From NCBI GenBank assembly GCA_029549985.1, contig JAKPIB010000014.1, positions 1 to 64,000 on the forward strand: a stretch of DNA of 64,000 nt, in the 5' to 3' direction. Made by a program: the position numbers and the translations under genes. Positions 18,209 through 27,010 of the stretch are shown piece after piece; position 1 is the stretch's first letter, and the number at the start of each line of letters is the position of its first letter. This DNA is from Bacillota bacterium. GTDB lineage: Bacteria > Bacillota > Clostridia > Caldicoprobacterales > DTU083. The notes below the pieces were generated by a model. That model saw nothing but the letters and a program-made list of their open reading frames with translations, did not search any database and was not told where the DNA came from.

Positions 18209-19390
18209 CTAAAACCTTCTCTTGATATCTAGCAGCATGCTGTCTATGTAGTCACGGATGTAAAATCTCCTAAAGCCCCTTGACGGGTCAGCCAAAGCCA
18301 GCGAATAGACCGATGCCAGCACCGGGCTCGCCAGTCCTACCACGTCCGGCACACCCAGCCTTACAGGCATGTCCAGGACCTCTGTGCTGAACTCCCTTAT
18401 GCCTTTGTACATCGCCAGGCCTCCACCGGTCAGCACTATGCTGCAGTCCCTGTCTATGAGGCCGCTGGCAGCAGCCTTTTTCACGGACAAGGTGAGTATT
18501 TCCTCGACCCGGGCTTCTACTATCTGCTTGAGGAACGCTGTCCTGCCTGCTTCTTCATCAGCTGCCTGATCTGTCTCTGTCATGCTCCGTGCTCCGTCTG
18601 CCTGAGTCTTTCCGTCATCAGCCAGGGAGCACTTCTTTTTCAGTCTTTCCGCCTCACTGAAGGGTATGCTCATACCCTTCTCTACGTCCTGGCTGATGTG
18701 CTTTCCCCCAAGGGGGAGCCAGTCGAAGATAAGCGGCCTGCCGTCCTTGAAATACGCTATATCGGTCGAATGGCCGCCTACATCGATGATCAGCGCACCG
18801 GAGTCTGTCTCCTCCGGCGTCAGAAGGGCTCTGCTATAGGCAACCGGTATGGAAACGACTCCATCAACGGCTATGTTCAACTCCTCTAAGTATTTGGTCA
18901 GCTGGGATACAAACTTGCCGTGCATGCATATAAGGGACGCCTCCACTCCCAGGATCCCGGCATGCATGCCTATGGGACCTGTTATGGCCTGGCCATCCGC
19001 ATTGAAATAACCATAATATACGTCAGAAACCTCCCATGGGTCCGGCAGCGGGTAATCCTCTATGGTCTGCCTGAGGTCTTCTACGTCCTGCCTGCTTACT
19101 TCCCGCTCCAGGGCCAGCTCCCTGTAGTTCCTGATCAGCCCGCAAAATTCGTTTGGTATTCCGATTACGCAGTGTCGTACTTTTAAGCCTGCGCTATCCT
19201 GGGCCTGCTCGACTGCTTTCAGCAGTACGCTCCGGATGGAATCGGCATGCTTCCAGTTTTCGCCTTGAATACCGGAATAACTGACATTACCCAGCCCCAG
19301 TATTTCCAGGCTGCCGCTTTTTCTGCGGCGGGATATCAATACTGTCAGTTTAGTGGTACCAAACTCAATTGCTGTGTATATCCGGCTCAA
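18209..19390 (-). CDS. ftsA: FtsA-type actin-like cell division ATPase
   Basis: The protein is an actin-fold ATPase that should tether FtsZ to the membrane. Phosphate-1 motif EFGTTKLTVLI lies at the N-terminus, phosphate-2 IDVGGHSTDIAYF near residue 198 and the adenosine motif LTGGGLAMYKGI near 320. The 1C (SHS2) subdomain lies near residues 82-165. Odd features are a charged, low-complexity insertion rich in Asp, Ala and Thr near residues 258-282 and a C-terminus less basic than usual for a membrane-targeting helix. TTG start after AGAGGGG. Position between sbp and ftsZ supports FtsA over PilM/EutJ-like relatives. Confidence 0.85.
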   Translation of the reverse strand: MSRIYTAIEFGTTKLTVLISRRRKSGSLEILGLGNVSYSGIQGENWKHADSIRSVLLKAVEQAQDSAGLKVRHCVIGIPNEFCGLIRNYRELALEREVSRQDVEDLRQTIEDYPLPDPWEVSDVYYGYFNADGQAITGPIGMHAGILGVEASLICMHGKFVSQLTKYLEELNIAVDGVVSIPVAYSRALLTPEETDSGALIIDVGGHSTDIAYFKDGRPLIFDWLPLGGKHISQDVEKGMSIPFSEAERLKKKCSLADDGKTQADGARSMTETDQAADEEAGRTAFLKQIVEARVEEILTLSVKKAAASGLIDRDCSIVLTGGGLAMYKGIREFSTEVLDMPVRLGVPDVVGLASPVLASVYSLALADPSRGFRRFYIRDYIDSMLLDIKRRF

Positions 19391-19470
19391 AATATTAACC
19401 CCTCTTACCCCTGCATTCCAATATATATATTCACAGATATGTTATCATAAAATCTAATTTACTGAAATAG

Positions 19471-19842
19471 CTACTTTTCATTATCATCGCTTATGACTGC
19501 GGACTTTCTGCGAAGCATATTGAGGATATGCCTGCGTATGAGGGCAAAATTTTGGAACAGTCTGCTGCCGAACACGAAAATGGCAGCGAGGTATATAGGG
19601 ACATCAAGCCGGTCACCTATGTAAGCAAGCCCAGCTGCAAGGAATGCATTGCCGAAAAAGCCCGATATGAATACATCAGCCTCGAACTTATCCTCCAGGT
19701 ATGACCTCACCCCGCCGAACACAGAGTCAAGGGCTGCAAGGACCGCTATAGACATATATGAAGAGTATGCGACGGGTACCTTGACCGGCAGGACCATGCC
19801 GAGAATAACACCTATCAATATCCCAAGAAGAGGAAGCCACAT
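19471..19842 (-). CDS. sbp: Small basic protein (SBP/DUF1290) of the division cluster
   Basis: The 123-residue membrane protein has three to four hydrophobic helices and ends in a basic tail (IRRHILNMLRRK). It matches the SBP family encoded between ftsQ/divIB and ftsA/ftsZ in spore formers. Its molecular role is unknown. I prefer the start MWLPLLGILIG, with GGTG at good spacing, over an ATG four codons upstream whose GAGG is too close. It starts 14 bp after the DUF881 gene, in the same operon. Confidence 0.85.
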   Translation of the reverse strand: MWLPLLGILIGVILGMVLPVKVPVAYSSYMSIAVLAALDSVFGGVRSYLEDKFEADVFISGFFGNAFLAAGLAYIGDRLDVPIYLAAIFVFGSRLFQNFALIRRHILNMLRRKSAVISDDNEK

Positions 19843-19856
19843 AGTTTTCACCATCC

Positions 19857-20588
19857 TCAGTTCATATTACCATACTTGAGTTCCACATCACCCAGATAGC
19901 GCGGGATCACAATCCTGTCGACCTTTTTGATTTTGAACTCCAGGCCCCAGGCGATGAGTTCATGATAAATGCTGTCCGGCTGCTGGAAGCTGGCAGCCAG
20001 TCTGTCCGGGTCCCCCACAGCCTGTATGACAAAGGGCGGTGTGAACCGACCATATTTGCCGACATTGATAGTAGGCCCGCCGCAGCTTATCCTGGAGTTC
20101 GCCATGATACGCGTCCCATTGACCGCTATCGCCTCAGCGCCTGCGCCCCTCAGCTCATTTATAACATTGAGCAGGTCGCTGTCATGAACGATAAAGTACT
20201 TGTAAATGCTGGAATTGCTGAATAGGATGGAATCCCGTTTCCGGTCATTGAGGACGATTTCGATGCCGGGTCCCTCCAGGGGCACGAAGCCGGCAAATGC
20301 CCTTACGCTCAGCAGTTCCTGCTGGATTAGCTTCACATAGCTGTTTCGCTCGGCAGCGACTTGCTCAAAGCCGGCTATGGAGTTTTGCAGCCTTCCGATC
20401 GTCTCATCCTGTTCAGTTTTGGCCTTGGCAAGGGCATCCCTCTGCTTTATGAGCTGCTCGATCTTCTCAACGGAAGTGATCTCGCCTATCTCGACCCCTT
20501 CAACTTCATTATCAAAGGCGATGACCAGCACAAAGCCTAAGATCGCACAGACCAGCGAAATTAGCAGGATACTGTATCTGCCTCCCAT
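19857..20588 (-). CDS. DUF881 family division-cluster protein, second copy
   Basis: The 243-residue protein has a single N-terminal membrane helix (about residues 6-26), then a coiled-coil-like segment (about 35-85), then the extracytoplasmic DUF881 domain. It matches the Bacillus YlxW/YlxX group found between ftsQ and ftsZ. Conserved landmarks are INELRGAGAEAIAVNG and the C-terminal FKIKKVDRIVIP. Function is unknown; topology suggests a divisome partner outside the membrane. It is 21 bp downstream of a clear paralogue. Confidence 0.88.
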   Translation of the reverse strand: MGGRYSILLISLVCAILGFVLVIAFDNEVEGVEIGEITSVEKIEQLIKQRDALAKAKTEQDETIGRLQNSIAGFEQVAAERNSYVKLIQQELLSVRAFAGFVPLEGPGIEIVLNDRKRDSILFSNSSIYKYFIVHDSDLLNVINELRGAGAEAIAVNGTRIMANSRISCGGPTINVGKYGRFTPPFVIQAVGDPDRLAASFQQPDSIYHELIAWGLEFKIKKVDRIVIPRYLGDVELKYGNMN

Positions 20589-20609
20589 CGATATCTCCCC
20601 AATACCAGC

Positions 20610-21323
20610 CTATTGTACCGGTGTTGCATACCTATACTGGAAGTATCCATTGTACTTGGGCAGCCTGATCCTGTCCGCACGTCGGATCTTTATCTCCAGC
20701 TGCTCCCCCAGCATGTCTGCGACACCACCCAACAGCTTCAGCGAAGCCTCCAGCGTATCAGGATTGCCTATCGCTTTGATCTCAAAAGGCGCTGTATGCC
20801 TGTTGGTATTTATGTTTATATAATCGCCAGCGTTTCTTATTTCCGTAGTGGATATTATCCTTTCGTTGTTGATAGCTATTGCCTCTGCTCCTGCGGCGTT
20901 GAGTTCATTGACCAGGAGCAGGAGGTCCTCATGATATACACTGCGTATGATAGTCGACTCCCCATCCCAGCCGGTTACGGGAATAACGTTTACTGTTACG
21001 ATAATGCCTGCTCCTTCAAGCTCAGTAAGCCCTGCCAGTATCCTGGCCCGTTCCAGCTCCTTGAGCATGGTCTCATATATATCACCGTCGTTCTGAGCTG
21101 CGTTTTCATATTCTCTCAATGCACGTTCAAGCTCTGCTATGATTGTTTCCTGTTTGGCTATGTCCTGATTGAGCTTTTGTATCTCACTGGTCAGCTCCTG
21201 GGCTCTCTGCAATGAGACACTGCCTCCCACATTCTGTACGTTTTTGAACTGAGCAGCCAGAGCCAGTCCGAGTATCAGGCTTACCGTAAGGACCGCCAGT
21301 TGGCCACCAAGCTTCTTTTTCAA
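20610..21323 (-). CDS. DUF881 family division-cluster protein, first copy
   Basis: The 237-residue paralogue of the next gene has an N-terminal membrane helix (about 8-25), a coiled coil (about 35-80) and a DUF881 domain with VNELNAAGAEAIAINN and IKIRRADRIRLP. Its TTG start overlaps the ftsQ stop as TTGA, so it is translationally coupled to ftsQ. Bacillus also keeps two such genes here (ylxW, ylxX). The role is unknown beyond the association with division. Confidence 0.88.
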   Translation of the reverse strand: MKKKLGGQLAVLTVSLILGLALAAQFKNVQNVGGSVSLQRAQELTSEIQKLNQDIAKQETIIAELERALREYENAAQNDGDIYETMLKELERARILAGLTELEGAGIIVTVNVIPVTGWDGESTIIRSVYHEDLLLLVNELNAAGAEAIAINNERIISTTEIRNAGDYININTNRHTAPFEIKAIGNPDTLEASLKLLGGVADMLGEQLEIKIRRADRIRLPKYNGYFQYRYATPVQ

Positions 21324-22081
21324 TCTCCCACCTCGCTTAACTGCTCCTCAGGCCTGAATACGGCCTTGCCCGGAGCGCTGACATCCAGCGTTCCTTTCAA
21401 GCCCTGCCTGAGCAGCTCGGAATATGCATCGGATCTCAGCCATCCAAGCTTTTTGTCCAGATCTACGGCTTGTCCGATAAAAACCTCTATGCCGTCCCTG
21501 GTGTACAGCTTTATATTGTCCGGATCCTCTATGTTAATCGTTGTCAGGATGTCATTTACCTCCAGCTTGTATATCGACTCCAGCAGGTTGAGGAGCACCC
21601 GCAGCTTGAAGCTCTCGCTCTCGATGAGCTTAAGCTTATATCCCTTAGTAAAGCTTTGTATGATCACCCCTTCGACCGAAGGGCTGCCGGCTTCCTCCTG
21701 CTGCTTACGTATGTCGATGATGAAACCGGTCTTGTCGATCAATATGTTGGAGCTTAGGTAAGGTACTATGGCTGCAGGCGTCCTTTCCTGCACCTTGATC
21801 TCAACTTCGTCGGGAAGCTTGAGCAAAATGCTCAGCACTATGGGATAAGGCGGGCTGTTTTCGATCCTTTGCTTGACCAAGGCCCTGTTTATTTTGAAAA
21901 TATTGTCACCGTAGGATATATTGGATGTATTGATTATAACATTTGTATCAGCAGCATTACTACCGGATACAGTTATTTTCTTTATGCTGAAGGTATCTGT
22001 TCCTAGGATGACTATTGCTGTGATGCACACCAGAAGGATCAGTATCATCAGTATACCAAGCCTTGTCCCATGGCCTTTCAT
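21320..22081 (-). CDS. ftsQ: Cell division protein FtsQ/DivIB
   Basis: The 253-residue bitopic protein has a short basic cytoplasmic tail and one membrane helix (about residues 9-29). An extracytoplasmic POTRA domain (IKKITVSGSNAADTN onward) and a beta domain follow. It bridges early and late divisome proteins. The ATG at 22081 follows GGAGGACATAAG; an upstream in-frame start adds eight residues without support. It lies 93 bp after murA and overlaps the following DUF881 gene by four bases. Confidence 0.9.
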   Translation of the reverse strand: MKGHGTRLGILMILILLVCITAIVILGTDTFSIKKITVSGSNAADTNVIINTSNISYGDNIFKINRALVKQRIENSPPYPIVLSILLKLPDEVEIKVQERTPAAIVPYLSSNILIDKTGFIIDIRKQQEEAGSPSVEGVIIQSFTKGYKLKLIESESFKLRVLLNLLESIYKLEVNDILTTINIEDPDNIKLYTRDGIEVFIGQAVDLDKKLGWLRSDAYSELLRQGLKGTLDVSAPGKAVFRPEEQLSEVGD

Positions 22082-22174
22082 CTTATGTCCTCCGCGCAAA
22101 TGCAATATTGGGCTTTAGTTAGATTGTCACCATAATACCTGGCTCTAAACAGCAAAGTTTATGGTGAATGCAAA

Positions 22175-23431
22175 TCATACCTCGACTCTCTCGATATCGG
22201 CACCGAGCGATCTCAGGCTTTCCTCCAGCTTTTCATAGCCCCTGTCTATATGATGTATATCATCAACTATAGTTTCGCCTTCCGCTTTCAATCCGGCAAG
22301 TACCAGGGCAGCTCCGCCCCGCAGATCGCTGGCGTTGACCCGGGCACCTTTCAGGCCGGGCACACCCTGGATGACGGCTATCTTGCCCTCGGTCCTGATG
22401 TTAGCTCCCATACGGATAAGCTCCGGTACATGCTTGAATCTGTTTTCAAATATGTTCTCGGTGATTATGCTTGTGCCTTTTGCAACTGTAAGCATGCTCA
22501 TCAGAAGCGCCTGCATATCTGTCGGAAAACCCGGGTATGGATAGGTCTTGGTGTGTTCTATGGCGCGCAACCGTTGAGGCGATTTTATTCTAACGGAACC
22601 ATTGCTGTGAGTGATAATGCATCCCGCTTCGCGCAGCTTTGTAACTATCGACTGTATATGCTCAAAGTTCACATTGCTTACTGTGATCTCACTGCCGGTG
22701 ATAGCAGCTGCCACGAGATAGGTCCCGGCGACTATGCGGTCCGGTATGATCGTATATTCAGTTCCGTTGAATCTTTTGACACCTTCTATGGTTATAGTGT
22801 TGCTTCCTGCACCATGGACCCGTCCCCCAATACTGTTTATGAAGTTCTGGAGATCGATTATTTCTGGCTCCTTGGCTGCATTTCGTATAATTGTGCGTCC
22901 TTCGGCAGCTGATGCAGCAAGGATGATGTTTTCCGTAGCGCCTACACTGGGATAATCCAGGTGTATATCTGCACCTGTCAGCCTTGGGGCTTCACATTCC
23001 AGGTATCCATGCGACTCGCTGATGACCACGCCCAGCTGCCTTAAGCCTTGCAAATGCAGGTTGATGGGGCGTTGCCCAATTTCACATCCTCCTGGATATG
23101 TAATCACTGCCTTCTTCATCCGCGCTAATACGGCGCCCAGCATAACGATCGAAGAACGGATCTCTTTGACATATCTGTCGGGAATTACATGATCAGTGAC
23201 GGACGAAGGATCTATGATCATCGTGCTGCCTTCTCTTTTGATCTTGCAGCCTATGGACTGTAGTATGAGCATCATATTCTCGATATCGATGAGGTAAGGC
23301 AGATCATGCAAAACGACCGTCTTATCGCTCAACAGTGCAGCAGCTAAAATCGGGAGGATAGAGTTTTTGGCACCCTTTACCCTTATCTCTCCGCTGAGCT
23401 TTTGCTCCCCCCGTATTTTAAACCTTGTCAT
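22175..23431 (-). CDS. murA: UDP-N-acetylglucosamine 1-carboxyvinyltransferase
   Basis: MurA adds enolpyruvate from PEP to UDP-GlcNAc, the first committed step of peptidoglycan synthesis. The 418-residue protein has the N-terminal KGAKNSILPILAAAL and the catalytic-loop cysteine in PGGCEIGQRP, which implies fosfomycin sensitivity. FPTDMQALLMSM lies in the C-terminal half. The start at 23431 is supported by AAGAGGTG; a longer reading frame upstream has no ribosome-binding site. It follows ftsW directly, where murG is usually found. Confidence 0.97.
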   Translation of the reverse strand: MTRFKIRGEQKLSGEIRVKGAKNSILPILAAALLSDKTVVLHDLPYLIDIENMMLILQSIGCKIKREGSTMIIDPSSVTDHVIPDRYVKEIRSSIVMLGAVLARMKKAVITYPGGCEIGQRPINLHLQGLRQLGVVISESHGYLECEAPRLTGADIHLDYPSVGATENIILAASAAEGRTIIRNAAKEPEIIDLQNFINSIGGRVHGAGSNTITIEGVKRFNGTEYTIIPDRIVAGTYLVAAAITGSEITVSNVNFEHIQSIVTKLREAGCIITHSNGSVRIKSPQRLRAIEHTKTYPYPGFPTDMQALLMSMLTVAKGTSIITENIFENRFKHVPELIRMGANIRTEGKIAVIQGVPGLKGARVNASDLRGGAALVLAGLKAEGETIVDDIHHIDRGYEKLEESLRSLGADIERVEV

Positions 23432-23546
23432 ACAAGTTACACCTCTTTCCCGCCTGCCTGATACCACCGGTATCAGGAGCGCATATCGTGATACATTAAC
23501 ATGATATGCATGGTGAAAGTAGGTGTTACAAAAGGCACTTTTCAGG

Positions 23547-24638
23547 TCAACTTGCTTTAGAATACTTCGAGATGTTGAGCAGTACACCTATGCTGGTCAG
23601 CAGCATCGCAAGGGACGACCCCCCATAGCTTATAAAGGGGAGGGGTAATCCCGTTGGAGGCATGCTGTTCGTGACAACAGCTATATTGATCACTACCTGG
23701 ACCGTGATCATTATGATTATACCGGCAGAGAGCATGGTGCCGAACATATCAGGGGCAGTGATCGCTACTCTAATGCCTCTCCAGATAAGCGTTATGAACA
23801 ACAGGATTATTATCAGGCCTCCTACGAACCCCAGTTCCTCGCCTATAATGGCAAATATGAAGTCCGTTTCCGGATAGGGCAGGTATAAAAGCTTCTGTCT
23901 GCTCTGAGCTATCCCAAGCCCGAACAGGCCTCCCGACCCCAGGGCGTACAGCGACTGGATGATCTGAAAGCCCGTCTCAAGGGGGTCCGCCCATGGGTCG
24001 AGGAACCCCAAAAATCGCTTTAGTCGATAGCCTGCACTAAACATCAGGGCCACGCCGGCAGCTCCGCCCGCCCCTACCAGGAGTGAGAGATGCCATAGAT
24101 TGGCACCGCCTACAAAAAGCAGTATCAAAGCCATCATCAGAATGCTCATAGCAGTACTCATATTCGGCTGAAGCATGATAAGGCCTGCCATAAGGGCCGC
24201 TGCGCCCAGCACCGGCACGAGTCCGGTGAAGAACTTTCTGAACCGATGCTTGCTTCTGGATGCTATATCCGCTGTGAAAAGTATCAGTGCAAACTTTGCG
24301 ATCTCAGATGGCTGCAAGGAGAAACCTCCGATACTAAGCCAGCGTTTTGCGTTGTTCCTCACCTCGCCGACCAGGAGTACCGCAACGAGCAGGAGTATGC
24401 TGATCACCAGGAATATAACTGAAAATTTCTTCAGCTTCCGATATTCTATCCTTGAAGCCAGGAACATTCCGGCAAACCCTACTACAGCCCATAGAAGCTG
24501 GCGTTTGAAAAAGTACAGGCTGTCCTTGTACAGCTCGGCTGCCCGGTAGTAGCTGGCGGAGAACACCATCACTATCCCTATGGCAACCAGGATAACAGTG
24601 GTTATTAGGATAGGAAAATCAACCGGCTTTTTAGTCAT
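23547..24638 (-). CDS. ftsW: SEDS-family peptidoglycan glycosyltransferase FtsW/SpoVE
   Basis: The 363-residue polytopic protein has about ten membrane helices. Signatures of SEDS polymerases are AKRWLSIGGFSLQPSEIAKF, YPETDFIFAIIGEELGF and the C-terminal PLPFISYGGSS. It should polymerise lipid II together with a class B PBP, here the one encoded next to murE. As the only SEDS gene in the cluster it may serve vegetative division (FtsW), the spore cortex (SpoVE), or both; sequence alone does not decide. Confidence 0.94.
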   Translation of the reverse strand: MTKKPVDFPILITTVILVAIGIVMVFSASYYRAAELYKDSLYFFKRQLLWAVVGFAGMFLASRIEYRKLKKFSVIFLVISILLLVAVLLVGEVRNNAKRWLSIGGFSLQPSEIAKFALILFTADIASRSKHRFRKFFTGLVPVLGAAALMAGLIMLQPNMSTAMSILMMALILLFVGGANLWHLSLLVGAGGAAGVALMFSAGYRLKRFLGFLDPWADPLETGFQIIQSLYALGSGGLFGLGIAQSRQKLLYLPYPETDFIFAIIGEELGFVGGLIIILLFITLIWRGIRVAITAPDMFGTMLSAGIIIMITVQVVINIAVVTNSMPPTGLPLPFISYGGSSLAMLLTSIGVLLNISKYSKAS

Positions 24639-24642
24639 GCCG

Positions 24643-26004
24643 TTACCCCCTCAATGCCTTGACAGCCTCCTTGAAAACCCTGCCCCTTTCTTCAAAATCC
24701 CTGAACATATCCCAGCTGGCGCATGCCGGTGACAACAGCACGTTGTATCCGGGGGATGACAGTTTGAAGGCTGTGTTGACCGCTTCTTCAATCGATTTCA
24801 CCCTGTATACTTCGGTGAATCCCATTTGCTTGGCAGTTGTTGCGATTTTTTCCGCTGTTTCTCCCAATACGACCATGGCCCTCACCTTGTCGCCGAAAGC
24901 CTGGATGAACTCATCAAAGGTATTGTGCTTGTCATAGCCTCCGGCGATCAAGACCGTCGGACCTTTCATGGCTTCGATGGCCTTGATCGCAGCGTCCGGA
25001 TTAGTACCCTTGGAATCGTTGTAAAATGTGACACCGTCTATCGTGTCAACCTTTTCTATCCTGTGCTCCACCCCAGGAAAGGTGCGCAAGGCAGTCGAAA
25101 CGGCCTCTGGCCGGACTCCCATCAAGCTGGCGGCCAGGGCTGCAGCCAGAGCATTTTCCAGGTTATGAGCGCCGGGGATCGCGACCTCATCAGCTTCGCA
25201 GATCTTTACCCTGCCCTTCCCGATGTCAACAATGATCTCATTGTCCTCGACCCAGGCTCCGGCCGATAAAACCTGCTTCCTGCTGAACCTGAAGATCCTG
25301 GCTTTTGTATCAAGGCTGATTTCCGAGAGTATCTTGTCGTCTGCGTTGATAACCAGGCTGTCATCTTCATCCTGATTCCTGGTTATAGACAGCTTTGCTT
25401 CTATGTACTTTTCCATAGTCTTGTGCCGGTTAAGGTGGTCTTCGGTTATATTCAGGATTACTGCCACCTTGGGCTTGAAGGTGTCTATGGTCTCCAGCTG
25501 ATAACTGCTGATTTCAGCGGATACAGCGTCCGTAGGAAGTATATCCATCACACTGCCGGTAAAAGGCACCCCTATGTTGCCAAGTACATGGGTGCGGAGC
25601 CCCGCTGCTTTGAAAATCTCACCCACAAGAGCGGTCGTGGTCGTCTTTCCGTTGGTCCCCGTGATTGCAGCTATGGGAGCCTTGCATAATCTATACGCGA
25701 GCTCTATCTCGCCTATTACCTCTTTCCCTGACTTCCTGGCCTTAATTATATAAGGCAGGTCTGTAGGTACCCCAGGACTCAGAACGATGAGATCCGCCTG
25801 CTCTGCTGCCTCGTCCGGCTGGATGCCCAGCACGAACTCGCAGTCTATGGAGCTTTTCAGGTCGGTTACCAGGTCTTCAAGCTCTGCTTCTTTTTTGATG
25901 TCGTTCACTATGACCCGGGCGCCAAGTCTGTATAGCAGCTTTGCGGCCGACACTCCGCTGCGTGCAAGGCCGGCTACCAATGCAGTCTTTCCTGTGAATT
26001 TCAT
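24643..26004 (-). CDS. murD: UDP-N-acetylmuramoylalanine--D-glutamate ligase
   Basis: MurD adds D-glutamate to UDP-MurNAc-L-Ala. The 453-residue Mur ligase has the N-terminal nucleotide fold GLARSGVSAAKLL, the ATP-binding loop GTNGKTTT near residue 114 and the central NITEDHLNRH. The C-terminal DSKGTNPDA holds the Mur-ligase Asn and Asp. It starts 10 bp after mraY and ends 4 bp before ftsW, in a tight operon. Confidence 0.97.
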   Translation of the reverse strand: MKFTGKTALVAGLARSGVSAAKLLYRLGARVIVNDIKKEAELEDLVTDLKSSIDCEFVLGIQPDEAAEQADLIVLSPGVPTDLPYIIKARKSGKEVIGEIELAYRLCKAPIAAITGTNGKTTTTALVGEIFKAAGLRTHVLGNIGVPFTGSVMDILPTDAVSAEISSYQLETIDTFKPKVAVILNITEDHLNRHKTMEKYIEAKLSITRNQDEDDSLVINADDKILSEISLDTKARIFRFSRKQVLSAGAWVEDNEIIVDIGKGRVKICEADEVAIPGAHNLENALAAALAASLMGVRPEAVSTALRTFPGVEHRIEKVDTIDGVTFYNDSKGTNPDAAIKAIEAMKGPTVLIAGGYDKHNTFDEFIQAFGDKVRAMVVLGETAEKIATTAKQMGFTEVYRVKSIEEAVNTAFKLSSPGYNVLLSPACASWDMFRDFEERGRVFKEAVKALRG

Positions 26005-26014
26005 ATCGATCCCC

Positions 26015-27010
26015 CTAGATGCTCATTAATGCAAACAGGCACAGGACCGCAGTCGCTATCATGAACATTGCTACGACCTTGGTTTCCGGCATGCCCGACA
26101 ATTCGAAATGATGATGCAGCGGAGCCATCCTGAACACCCTTTTGCCCCTAAGCTTGAAGGATCCGACCTGCAAAATGACTGAAACGGCCTCAGCCATATA
26201 GACTCCGCCGATTATGGGGAGCCAAAGGGGCAGCCTAGTTAATACCGACAGGGCTGCAACAGCTCCTCCAATGCCCAAGGAACCCATGTCCCCCATAAAG
26301 ACCTGGGCAGGATAGGTGTTGTATCTCAGGAAGCCCAGGCATGCACCTGTCAATGCGGCTGCAAAGATCACCAGATTGCCGTGGTTTTCAGCCAGGTAAT
26401 AATGTCCCTTTTCACCTGCCATTGCCGCAGTGAAGCTGATTATTATAGTGAAAGTGGCGGATACTATTAGGGTGACCCCGGTTGCCAGGCCATCCAGGCC
26501 GTCGGTCAGGTTGGTGCTGTTGACAAGGCCTACTATAATGAAGATCACAGCGGGTATATAGAATACACCCAGATCCCACTCGCCGCCCGTGAAGGGTATG
26601 ATCAGGCTGCTGCCGATGTGCTCGTTGGAGTAGGCATAGTATGCAAGGGCAGCAGCTATCGCTATCTGCCCAATGAGCTTTTGATAAGCCCTAAGCCCCA
26701 GCGACCGTTTCATCACTACCTTTATATAATCATCGATAAAGCCTATGAGCCCAAAGCCAAGGGTCGACAGTACCGCAGCCAGGACAAAGTCCCTGCTGCC
26801 GTCAGAGAAAAACAGGGCAGCAGCAACAAGCGGCAAAAGGAATATGATGCCGCCCATAGTAGGTGTCCCGGCCTTTGAAAGGTGGCTCTTCGGGCCTTCC
26901 TCCCTGACGTTCTGGCCAAACTTGAGCCTTTTCAGCAAAGGTATTAAAAGCTGACCCATGATGAGAGTCAGCAAAAAGGCCGATACTACTGTAAAGGCTA
27001 TTGTTTTCAC
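26015..27010 (-). CDS. mraY: Phospho-N-acetylmuramoyl-pentapeptide-transferase
   Basis: MraY links UDP-MurNAc-pentapeptide to undecaprenyl phosphate, giving lipid I at the inner membrane face. The 331-residue protein has about ten membrane helices. Active-site residues appear in GFIDDYIKV, the NLTDGLDGLA loop and MGDMGSLGIGG, and HHHFE is near the C-terminus. The GTG start overlaps the murF stop as GTGA, so translation is coupled. MurG, the next enzyme, is not in the window. Confidence 0.97.
   Translation of the reverse strand: MKTIAFTVVSAFLLTLIMGQLLIPLLKRLKFGQNVREEGPKSHLSKAGTPTMGGIIFLLPLVAAALFFSDGSRDFVLAAVLSTLGFGLIGFIDDYIKVVMKRSLGLRAYQKLIGQIAIAAALAYYAYSNEHIGSSLIIPFTGGEWDLGVFYIPAVIFIIVGLVNSTNLTDGLDGLATGVTLIVSATFTIIISFTAAMAGEKGHYYLAENHGNLVIFAAALTGACLGFLRYNTYPAQVFMGDMGSLGIGGAVAALSVLTRLPLWLPIIGGVYMAEAVSVILQVGSFKLRGKRVFRMAPLHHHFELSGMPETKVVAMFMIATAVLCLFALMSI

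Noticed and set aside
22250-22912. 220-codon open frame opposite murA
   Set aside because: Antisense shadow; the murA reading has all catalytic motifs and a correct ribosome-binding site.
23432-23587. N-terminal extension of murA by 52 codons
   Set aside because: The extension is not conserved in MurA and lacks a ribosome-binding site, whereas the internal ATG has AAGAGGTG.
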